Source of the DNA: Okapia johnstoni | Lineage: Eukaryota; Chordata; Mammalia; Artiodactyla; Giraffidae | Direction of reading: 5' to 3' | NCBI GenBank assembly: GCA_024291935.2 | Contig: CM044316.1 | Location: 70,634,501 to 70,698,500 of the forward strand | Length of the DNA stretch: 64,000 nucleotides | Part shown: one piece after another, positions 55,426-64,000 of the stretch | Layout: each line of letters begins with the position of its first letter | Numbering within the stretch: the stretch's first letter is position 1 | Translations under genes and position numbers: made by a program | Notes under the pieces: model-generated | Told to the model about the DNA's origin: nothing | Seen by the model: the letters and a program-made list of their open reading frames with translations, nothing else | Database searches by the model: none

Positions 55426-55731
55426 GCAAACACAATCCTCTCCACCAACATCTGCAATTTGGGCCAAGGGGCCAGCTTTAGGCCAGCTTTAAGTCCATGC
55501 CTTTGCTGGGTCATCAAACAGTCCCCTTGTGTGAAGCCCCCACTTTGAGAAATTTGGTCTGGGAGGAGGACAGTGAGTAGGTTACTCATTGTCCCAGCCC
55601 TGCCCTTTTCCTTGGCAACACAGGGAAAACCCAGAAACTCAGGTTATAGAAAAGAACTGCATTACACTCATTAGCTGTTTCTAGGTCAAATAATGTCCTA
55701 GAGACCATCATGAGGGTTTTAGCACTTAATC

Positions 55732-56094
55732 TGTCTTAATCAGCTGGGACTGCCACAACAAAATACCACAGACCAGGTGGCTTAAACAACAGACACTTAT
55801 TTTCCCACAGTTCTGGAGGCTGGAATCCTGAGATCAAGGTGTCAGTATGGTTGAGTTCTGGTGGGACCCTCTTCCTGTCTTCTCACTGTGTCTTCACATG
55901 GCAGAGAGAGTAGAGAAAACAGAAAGCTCTGTGGTGTCTCTTATAAGGTCACTAATCCCATCATGAGGGCCCCATCCTTATAACCTCATCTAACCCTAAT
56001 TACCTCCCAAAGGCCCCCTTCTCCAAATACTATTACAATAGGGGTTAGGACTTCAATATATGAGTTTCCGGGGAACACAATTCAGTCCATAGCA
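55732..56094 (-). mobile_element. Solo LTR of the MaLR group (MLT1/MST type)
   Basis: The complement of a MaLR LTR is seen end to end: tgtcttaatcagctgggact, cacagttctggaggctggaa, taaggtcactaatcccatca and ttcagtccatagca. No internal retroviral sequence is attached. Confidence 0.9.
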
Positions 56095-56289
56095 TTATTC
56101 TTACCAGAGCCCTGGAAGGAGATATTAATATCCCTAGTGAAATTCAGATTCAAAGAGAGAATTTTTTTTTCTTTCTGTAGTCTGAAATAGTGACAAGTGT
56201 ATAGAAAAACAAACCTTCCTATATTGGAGGTTAGGATGTATACAGGGACCCCAAGTATCACCCCCTGAATAACTTACTAACTTTGGGGG

Positions 56290-57080
56290 GTAAAATGCAT
56301 TTTTTATATTGAAGAGCTGCAGCCACTGTCACCTTACACAGGGGTTAAATTAGCATCACTAATAATGAGACAAACTGGCATTGTGTACTTTCTGATGTGG
56401 TGCAATAAAAGAACATCACCGAGGATTCTTGACAAAAAATGTTAACTCTCAATCGAACCATGAAGAAACAACCAGACAAATCCATACTCCGCAGTATCCT
56501 ACAAGATAATTACCCTACACACTTGCAAAAAACAGTGCTGTGAAAACAACAGAAAGAGGGGCAATGTTCTAGATTACAAAATGAAAAATGTCTAAGGAGG
56601 CATAAACCCAATGAAGTGTTTGCACCTTGACTAGACCATGGATGGAGGGGAAAGCAGCCATAAAGATATTCTCAGGCAATTGGAGGATTTTCTTAGGTAT
56701 AATAATGACTTTGTAACTATGTAGGAGAATGTCCTGTTCCTAAGACATTCGTGTGGCATCAAGTCTGCAACTCAATTCCAAAAAAATTGGGGTGGGGGGG
56801 CAAGGACGGTAAATGAAAAAACTATGACATCAAAGTGAGATAAATGACCCATTGATGGTTTGGGATATGGGATGGGTTTTTCCCAATAATCATTTATTGA
56901 GGGCTTTTATGATCCAGGCAGGGATCCTCCTGAGAGAATAAGAGTGGAGGGTGGGATAGACAGAACAGATGTGGGGAAATGCTAAAAGTTGGTAGATCTA
57001 GATGAAGGATCTATCAATGTTCATCACATTATGCTTTCAAATTTCCAGTAGATACAAAGTTTTCAAAATAAAAATTTAGG
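56290..57080 (+). repeat. Old retroposon-like repeat, family uncertain
   Basis: cttacacaggggttaaatta, gatggtgcaat-like text, then taactatgtaggagaatgtc, gacattcgtgtggcatcaag and a closing ttcaaaataaaaattt resemble a common mammalian repeat that ends in AATAAA. I could not name the family. Confidence 0.4.
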
Positions 57081-57111
57081 GCGGGGAAAAGAGCCAGGTG
57101 GCAGCAATGAC

Positions 57112-57272
57112 GCATTCTTAGTGGGAGCTGTCTTGTGTGTTGTGGATATTTAACAGCATTCCTGGTCTCTGCCTGCAGCATCTCCCACCCAGAGTTGTGA
57201 TAACCAAAAATGAGTGCAGACACTGCCCCAGGGTGGGCAAAGTTGCCCCCAGCCAAAAACCACTGGTCTAGG
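57112..57272 (-). mobile_element. MER20 DNA transposon, second copy
   Basis: The complement has cagcattcctggtctctgcc, gttgtgataaccaaaaatga and ggcaaagttgcccccagcca. Confidence 0.82.
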
Positions 57273-57351
57273 TAAACCACTTAGCACAATTCCCTTAGAA
57301 CATATTAATGGCTCGATAAATATTCTATTGACAAGAAATAGATTACATAAT

Positions 57352-57640
57352 CTTTTGAGAATGTGGACTCTGTAGCTGGACTGCTGGAGTCCAATCCAGG
57401 ATATGCAACTTCCTAGCTGTTCAACTTTGTACAAGTGATGCTGCTTCTCTCTGCATGAAGTGTTTCATCTGTAAAATTGACAGGGACTTCCCTGTGGTTA
57501 AGACTCCGTGCTTCCCTACCCCAGAGGGCAGGGGTTTGATCCCTGGTTGGGGAACTAAGATCCCACACGCTGTGTGGTGTGGCCAAAAATAAGTATAAAA
57601 CTGACATAATAATAGTGTCACCTTCCACCGGTGTGTTATG
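57352..57640 (+). repeat. MIR SINE split by a CHR
   Basis: Left: gagaatgtggactctgtagc, cttcctagctgttcaacttt, tttcatctgtaaaattgaca. Right: ctgacataataatagtgtca. Confidence 0.72.
57483..57594 (+). repeat. CHR SINE inside MIR
   Basis: It has gacttccctgtggttaagac, gtttgatccctggttgggga and gtgtggccaaaaataag. TAAAATTGACA (57472-57482) and TAAAACTGACA (57595-57605) flank it. Confidence 0.92.
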
Positions 57641-57887
57641 GGGCTCATACTTGCAGTAGCAGTTATCACATTCTTAAGTTCACAATAAAAATATCAGTAT
57701 TTATTTGATATTATTAATTCATTGACATCGAAATGACCAAGATTTTTAACCAATCCCTGGAACTAGTAAGAGTGAATAGACAACACCTTGTAGAAAGTAA
57801 TTGAGGCAGTCCTGTCATATGACTTCCAGTGCTACTACTGAGTGCTCCATCAGATTCAAAGACACCGTCATTTTGAATGTTAAAGAA

Positions 57888-58105
57888 GGAATCAATAGAT
57901 AGCTAGTGGGAAGCTGCTGTATGGCATAGGGAGCTCAGCTCCATGACCTGTGATTACCTAGAGGGGTAGGATATGGGGGTGGGAGGGAGGTTCAAGAGGG
58001 AGGAGATATATGTATGTTATAGCTGATTCACTTTGTTGTGTAGCAGAAACTAACACAACATTGTAAAGCAATTATCCTCCAATTAAGAGTTTTTTTTAAA
58101 TAAAA
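57888..58105 (+). repeat. Cetartiodactyl L1 3' tail
   Basis: It has atagatagctagtgggaagc, gctgtatggcatagggagct, agctgattcactttgttgtg and gcaattatcctccaattaag. Confidence 0.92.
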
Positions 58106-58454
58106 GAGAGAGAATCATCTCAGATCACTAGTTTTATGACACAAATCAGCAAAGGATAGGGGCGTCCATAAGCCCAAGCATCCTAGTGAAACAGGCATGA
58201 CCCAAGCCTCCTCATGACTTTCTTAGGGTTTGACAAGCCAGGTTTGCCTTCCAACTCAAGCTCTCTGGCATGTTGATAGACCAGTGAGGTCGCATACTTC
58301 CATGTAACTCAGATGGCCTGTCAGGGCTTGTGAGAGTTTTGCCACCTGGCCTTGACTATAGGGCTTGGCTACAGGTGGGGTTCTGCCTTGGGGATGGAGG
58401 CTTTGTTGTCATCACTGGTACAGTCTCTCACCCCATGGGGAATGAGAAGAGAAC
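58106..58454. other. Intronic DNA, no feature recognised
   Basis: No named repeat or exon-like frame. Confidence 0.5.
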
Positions 58455-58665
58455 TCTCATTTAACATGCATCTATCGAATTTCTGCAGGGCGATATGCTG
58501 GCCAATCTACATATGTTGTATCAAATAACCTCGCTACACACATACACACAATCCTACAAGATACTGTTGTTCCCATTTTACAGATAAGAAAACTGAGGCC
58601 CAGAGAGAGAAAGTAGCTTCCCCAAAGTCACACTGTTAAAAAGTGGCAGAACTAGTTTTTATACA
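58455..58665 (-). repeat. MIR SINE
   Basis: It has gcatctatcgaatttctgca, ttcccattttacagataaga, aaactgaggcccagagagag and cccaaagtcacactgttaaa. Confidence 0.8.
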
Positions 58666-59528
58666 CATAAGTATCTGACCTCAAAACCAATTCTTTTAAT
58701 TTAACCCAAGTCAGCCAGTCAAATTCTAAGGTTTGGGAGCTGCACTGGGGTTCTTCCATCCTCTGAAAGGTGAGAGCTCAAGAGAGCTGGGTTCTTTAGG
58801 ACCTCACCATGCTCCTTCCTCCTCCAGGCCTTGGTTTCCCATTTGGAAAATCAGTCATTGGGTGCCTTGCTGCTAAAAATGCCAGTTGAACCACCTACAT
58901 GCTTTCACTCATCCCTGAAACTAAGAAAATATCAGATGAGAGATTTTTAAGGCATACATGCACAAGGACAGGGAGTCTTGGAGGAAAAGGCAGCAATAAA
59001 ATGTGGAGACTTAAAGGCGGAAGGACAGATAGCAACCTATCTGATAGACCAGAGAAAAGAGGAATTGGGCTGACAGTGAGAAAAAACAGGCCTCTGGTCT
59101 ACCTGGAGCATGTGCAAAAGCCTCAGGAATTGGAGGCAGTGGCTGTCTCTGTGGAATGGGAGTGAAGTTAGGAGGCCCTCAAAGAAGACTGGAGGAAAGT
59201 TGTTTCTGAGACACAGACCACCAGATCTCTTCCCCAAATCAGTGAGACCCAGGCCACTGCCCATCTCCAACCTGATGAAAAACTGGAGGTTTATTTTTAG
59301 GAGAGAGTAAAACAGAGTCGCTGGACCACAGGATACCAGGCAAGTTCAAAACAGAGGTGTACCATACTGAAAACATGGTATTCAAGTGAACATGAACTTG
59401 AGGAATGAGACCCCAACTGGCATGTACCGCTTGACTCCCAGAAGAGTACTAGGCTACTGCCTGCCAGGCTGGACAGTAGAAGAATCTGGGGAATCTGAGT
59501 TTCTTCTTTTCAGAGAAAAGAGATATAC
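58666..59528. other. Intronic DNA, no feature recognised
   Basis: A weak + MIR trace may lie near 58820-58870. Otherwise unassigned and purine-rich on the + strand. Confidence 0.45.
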
Positions 59529-59540
59529 AGAGAAAAGATG

Positions 59541-59827
59541 AGATTTCCCTAGTGGCCCAGTGGCTAAGAATCTACCTGACAATGCAGAGGACATGGGTTC
59601 AATCCCTGGTCCAGGAAGATCCCACATGGCGGGGAGCAACTAAACCCGTGTGCCACAACTAGAGAAGCCTGCGAGCCCTAGAGTCTGTGTGAGAAGCCAC
59701 CGCAGTGAAAAGCCCGAGCACCACAACTAGAGAGTAGTCCCCCACTCGCCACAACCAGAGAAAAGCCCACACAGCAACAAAGACCCAGCACAGCCAAAAA
59801 TAAGTAAATCAATACCATTAAAAATAA
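59541..59827 (+). repeat. CHR-2 SINE, full-length long form
   Basis: It has gatttccctagtggcccagt, aggaagatcccacatggcgg, gccacaactagagaagcctg and agcacagccaaaaataagta. AGAGAAAAGATG is perfect at 59529-59540 and 59828-59839. Confidence 0.96.
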
Positions 59828-60359
59828 AGAGAAAAGATGTAAAAACACTGACAGCGAGGATTCTTGGATGAAACAGTCCAACTAAATCACATATACCACA
59901 TAACCCACAGTGAATCATGTAACCCATCTCCAACAAACTCTGCTCCAGCCAGCTTTTTGGGTCCCCAGTTTGTGAGCAGATGGCTGAGTTTCTGGACATC
60001 TATGGAAAGCCTCTTACATGAACTGTAGAGATGAGACAAACACCTGGCCATGGGGAGGCCTTGTAGGAAATGGAGAGTGTGCGTGAAGAAGAAAACATGG
60101 AGAAAAGCTCACAACCGTGAAAGTAAAACAGGATGCTACATTTTATAAATAGGAGCATTCAGAGAGCACAAAAGAGCCTTTGGAAATTGTACTATGAGAG
60201 TAGAAATGAAAAATCCACAGGAAGCCTGGACGGTAAAGCTGAGGAAGTTTTCTAAAAAGCAGAACAAAAATACAATGAGATGGGAAAAGAGCATCAGGCC
60301 AAGAACTCTATCTGAGTAATGAAAGCTCCAGATAGAGCAGAAGAAACAGAGGGAGAGAA

Positions 60360-61545
60360 GCATCAGTGACATAATTTAGAAAAATTTCCCAGAACTGATA
60401 GAGGAGATTGAAAGTGCTCAGTGAGCACCTAACACAGTGGATAAAAGTTAACTCACACCAAAGACATATCATTGTGCAACTTCAAACACTGGGAACGATT
60501 CGAGATTCTAAAAGCTTTCAGAGAGGAAAAACTAGGTCACACAAAAACGGCCAGGACTCAGAATAGCTCCTGGCTTCTCAGTAGTAATACTGGAAATCTA
60601 AAAGACAATGGAACAATGCCTTCAAACATTTAGGGAAAATAATTTCCGCCCCAGAATTCTATATCCAGCAAAACTACCTTTAATCATGGATGTTGTTGTT
60701 GTTGTTCAGTTGCTAAGTCATGTCTGACTCTACACACAAGTTTTTCCAAAAGTGTTATTTCCTTCATGCTTCCTTTCTCAGAAAGCTCCTGGAAGTGATA
60801 TTCTAGCAAAATGAGAAGGTAGTCACAGAGGGGAAGACATGGTATTTTAGGAAGGAGGAGAGAGGGAGGCAATGGGGGTCCAGCCATGGGATGCCAGCCA
60901 TGCAGGGAGAATACAGACCCACACCCAGCGAGACAGAGCTCAAGAGAGGGACTCAGTCAGAGGAGACTTAGATAACTGCCCAAGTGTGAGGTTGATCAGT
61001 GATAAATTTGTAGAAAGTAAGCACACATAAAAATGATAATTATTAACTTTAAGAAAAACAACCCCAAAAATGTGCTGGAAAGAAAAAGTAAGCAAAGTTG
61101 GCTACATGCCTTGGCCCTGAATAGTGTTTACAGAGTAAAAGTAATACAAACACTGAAGGTTGCTCTGGCCGGAGTTATCTGTAAGGAAGATGAGGGGCTG
61201 AGAGGGGGTGCCCTGTGTGGGGTAGGGGTTGGGAAAGGGAGTGAGGCGAACACTCCATCCTCCAGAGAGAAATGAATAAATGATGCCTAAAACAGAAAAA
61301 AAAAATTAAGAAACAGTGATGCATGCATATTGTCAGACACATATGGTTGGACGCCCAAGAAACGGGCTGAACCCGTTGAAATGGTTCTTTTTTTGCTAGT
61401 GAGATAAGTGAATTGGGGAATGCTCTTTTTTTATAGCAAATCTGGGATATATAAAATGTGTAGCATTTTATATAGACTGTTAAAGTGTTTATACATAACT
61501 TGAATAAAAACTAGAAATTAAAAACTAGAAAAAGATGTGATCTTA
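60360..61545 (+). repeat. HAL1/L1 remnant with ORF1-like protein trace
   Basis: Translation near 60602-60690 gives FRENNFRPRILYPAKL, matching the C-terminal part of an L1-type ORF1 protein. Stops break the frame (TAA at about 60600). Text such as agaaagctcctggaagtgat and tgaatagtgtttacagagta continues the HAL1 order; 59840-60360 may also belong. Confidence 0.65.
60691..60740 (-). repeat. Bov-A 3' fragment inside HAL1
   Basis: Five gtt units precede cagttgctaagtcatgtctg. Confidence 0.88.
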
Positions 61546-61554
61546 AAGGCAATC

Positions 61555-61780
61555 TCTACTATGGTCCTGTTTGAATGAGATTATTTTGTTGTGGGTAACT
61601 GAGGGGACACAGACACAGAAAGTAAGCTGATGACCTGTTTCTTGATTGGAGTGCTGGTCACTTGAGTGTGTTTCTTTTGTGAAAGTCCACCAAGCTGCAC
61701 ACGTATGATTTGTGCACTTTTCCATTCCTATATGTACTTTTTTACTTCAACAAAAAGATTGCTTAAAAAATAACAAGCCA
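61555..61780 (+). repeat. Old L1 3' end
   Basis: It has gattggagtgctggtcactt, gtgaaagtccaccaagctgc, gatttgtgcacttttccatt and tacttcaacaaaaagattgc. Confidence 0.72.
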
Positions 61781-62593
61781 CATCTTATTTCTGCAGCTTT
61801 GGACAGAAACGGTACATGTCACAGTGATTCTCCAGAGGGTGATAATTCCAGCCCCTGGTGGCCCCGTTGGCAGAGTCTCATCCTTCTCGGGTTCTCCCTT
61901 GAGGGTTTCTGAGTGTTCCCATGGAAGAACTCCCGCCTTCCACAATCTGCCCTGGCAGCGCTGGTCCCCACGGCCACCCTCTCCTTGTTAGGGTCAGGAC
62001 TTGCCGTGTTTCATGGGCTCTCCCAGGCTGCTACCACGCTCCGCTTAACACTTCCCCTAGTGAAGGCCAAGCCCAGCAGCATGGGTGAACAGGGTGGTTG
62101 CAGGATCGGGTGCTCACAGAACAGGCACACTCCTTTTTCGGTGTATCTTGTTTCCTCACTGATGACTCTCCTTGTCTTTTCACCATGTTTTTACTAACCA
62201 TTGGTGGGTAACAAAGATTGTCAAGGACCTTAAAATTTTGTCCGGAAGTGCCTATCTGGGCAATTTGCCTAAGTCAGTGCTTCCAGCTTTGTATCCACCC
62301 AAGTCTCTCCCCTGAAACTCCCAATTCCAGCGGAGTTAAAGGAGTTCGAGCACAGGAAGTGAAAGCTTCAAACTGGAAACGAAACACCTATCTGGAGTCC
62401 CTGTTGCATGCTCATAACAAGGGCTGTGAGGTCCTTCCTATCCAGGTGTTCCTGCCACCATCATCCTCATCATCACCATCATTCCAAACTCAGCAGAGGC
62501 GAAATGCTGCCCATGGTGCAAGACATCTTGTCAGTTTCTACGCAGAGCAATTTTATTTCCCAGACTTTCCAGTGTTTCATTTTAACTTTCCTA
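61781..62593. other. Intronic DNA with a CAT-rich patch
   Basis: A run of catcat/catcac triplets lies at 62458-62482. No repeat family or exon is recognised; I checked here for KIBRA exon 4. Confidence 0.5.
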
Positions 62594-62604
62594 AAGCATA
62601 ATCA

Positions 62605-62817
62605 GGGGCTTCCTGGGTGGTGGAGTGGTAAAGAATCCACCTGCCAATGCAGGAGATGCAGGAGATGTGGTTTTGTTCCCTGGAAGATCCCCTGGAGAAT
62701 GAAATGGCAACCCACTCCAGTGTTCTTGCCTGGGAAATCCCACGGACAGAGGCACCTGGTGGGCATCAATCCATGCGGTCACGAAGAGTTGGAGGCAACT
62801 GAGCACACACACTACAC
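62605..62817 (+). repeat. Bov-tA SINE (first of a pair)
   Basis: Head, A monomer and cacacacac-like tail. AAGCATAATCA is at 62594-62604 and 62818-62828. Confidence 0.96.
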
Positions 62818-62836
62818 AAGCATAATCAAAAGGTCC

Positions 62837-63034
62837 CCCTGGTGGCTCAGAGAGTAAAGAATCTGCCACAGATTCAATCCCTGGGTCTGGGAAGATCCCC
62901 TGAAGAAGGCAATGGCAACCCACTCCAATATTCTTGCCTAGGAAATCCCATAGACAGAGGAGCCTGGTGGGCTAGAGTCAGTGGGGTCACAAAAGATTAG
63001 GACACGATTTAGCAACTAAACAACAACAGCAGCA
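62837..63034 (+). repeat. Bov-tA SINE (second of a pair)
   Basis: The head lacks part of the tRNA arm; the tail is aacaacaacagcagc. AATCAAAAGGTCC is at 62824-62836 and 63035-63047. Confidence 0.96.
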
Positions 63035-63047
63035 AATCAAAAGGTCC

Positions 63048-63598
63048 ACTCCAGTATTTAAACCAGGTCCCAAGAGCAGAGCGGCAGCCCCTTCATGAGT
63101 GTTCCTTCTACCTCCATACACTGAAAATTGCTCGCAATCTCCAAATAAGCCTCTTTAGCCTCAGAAAAATCCAGGTCCCAGCAAGTGATGTTAAACAGAA
63201 AGGGGAGGTGATGAAATTGCTCAGACCATTAGATTAAGGACTCAGGAGAAATGCTTCTCTGGCCTCTCTGGCCTTTTCCTGAACAGTGCCTGTCCCTTTC
63301 CTGAACAGTGGGGTTGTGTTTAAAGACACCATGAGTCGTACACAGAGCCCATTTTCCTCTTCAGATCAGCAGGTAGGAAGCTCAGAGCCAGGTCTGTGGC
63401 AGCGGCAGGTCAGAAATGGGACCTCATGGCATGCAGTGAGCCCAGCTTCACACCACTGGCCTCCTCAATCTCACTGTACGTTTATTTCATTTTCCTTCCT
63501 TTTAGATGGATCACTCTGTGTCCATTTTTGTAAGCCTTAAAATCCTTTATCAAGACACAAAGAAATTCTATTTTTAAAATGCATTAAGATTACAGCTG
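63048..63598. other. Intronic DNA with a short tandem copy
   Basis: The text cctgaacagtg with ccctttcctgaacagtgggg repeats near 63278-63312. No exon or repeat is named. Confidence 0.5.
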
Positions 63599-63916
63599 CA
63601 GGTGTACCTCGTTTTATTGCACTTCACAGAGATTGTGGATTTTACAAATTGAAGGTTTGCAGCAACCTGGCATTGTCAGATGATGGTTAGCTTTCTTTAG
63701 CAATAAAGTATTTTTTTTATTAAAGTATGTACATTTTTTAAGGCATAATGCTATTGCACATTTAATAGATTGCAATAGTGTAAACATAGCTTTTATAGGC
63801 ACTGGGAAACAAAAAAATTCTTGTGACTCACTTTATTGTGATAATCGCTTTGTTTTGATAATCCCTTTATTATGGGAGTCTGGAACCAAACCCACAATAT
63901 CTCTGAGGTATACCTG
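63599..63916. mobile_element. Tigger1-type DNA transposon, internally deleted
   Basis: The termini CAGGTGTACCTCGTTTTATT and GAGGTATACCTG are inverted copies. The left 75 bases join directly to the right end (gatgatggttagctttcttt to caatatctctgaggtatacc), so the transposase gene is missing. Both flanks now read TG where mariner-type elements leave TA. Confidence 0.93.
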
Positions 63917-64000
63917 TGCATGATAGAGCTGTAGGTAAACATTGAAAGGTAACTTGAAGAGAAGATAATTGTATTAGGATGATAGGGTTACAGGTAATTT

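Larger units (their letters stand above)
54231..64000 (+). other. WWC1: WWC1 intron 3 (5' part)
   Basis: It starts at the gtgagt donor. I searched for the next KIBRA exon (a Ser-rich stretch, then a KYDPEILKAEI-like helix) and did not see it, so intron 3 appears to exceed 9.7 kb. Contents are L1M, L2, MIR, an MLT1/MST LTR, MER20, CHR, HAL1, Bov-tA and Tigger1 copies. Confidence 0.88.

Noticed and set aside
55732..56094. Possible provirus
   Set aside because: Only one LTR is present, with no gag, pol or env-like sequence nearby, so it is a solo MaLR LTR.
54231..64000. WWC1 exon 4
   Set aside because: I searched for the Ser-rich and KYDPEILKAEI-type coding sequence and did not find it; the CAT-rich patch at 62458 is a simple repeat and does not fit.

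Overview
This window is mammalian nuclear DNA from a ruminant, most likely a bovid. The evidence is the repeat content: Bov-tA and Bov-A2 SINEs, tRNA-Glu-type CHR SINEs (short and long CHR-2 forms), BovB 3' ends and cetartiodactyl L1 3' tails, on an older layer of MIR, L2, HAL1/L1M, MER5A, MER20, Tigger1 and MLT1/MST copies. Species cannot be resolved by eye. There are no bacterial genes, CRISPR arrays, tRNA or rRNA genes. Nearly all open frames in the window are chance frames or repeat shadows.

Only one gene is supported: WWC1 (KIBRA), on the + strand. Two coding exons are visible. Exon 2 (46214-46323) carries the linker after the first WW domain and most of the second WW domain. Exon 3 (54027-54230) completes that WW domain and starts the first coiled coil. 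The reading frame joins exactly across the 7.7-kb intron between them. Bases 1-46213 are the 3' part of a large intron 1; exon 1, with the start codon and first WW domain, lies upstream. Bases 54231-64000 are the 5' part of intron 3; I did not find the next exon. KIBRA is a cytoplasmic scaffold of the Hippo pathway and of cell polarity and memory-related complexes.

The rest of the window is a stratigraphy of retroposons in the introns. Many young SINEs have readable target-site duplications, and several nests can be dated by order: MIR/L1/CHR-2/Bov-A2 at 11885-12957, SINE in SINE at 27592-27935, young L1 in old L1 at 6352-6895, Bov-tA in MIR at 47560-47995, and paired Bov-tA copies with overlapping duplications at 62594-63047. 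Unexplained local structure includes a 24-base C run, a G-quadruplex motif, complementary CA and TG microsatellites, two overlapping alternative hairpins, and two AT-rich non-repeat blocks that may be conserved enhancers. I found no new multi-gene system; the best leads are regulatory or mutational.
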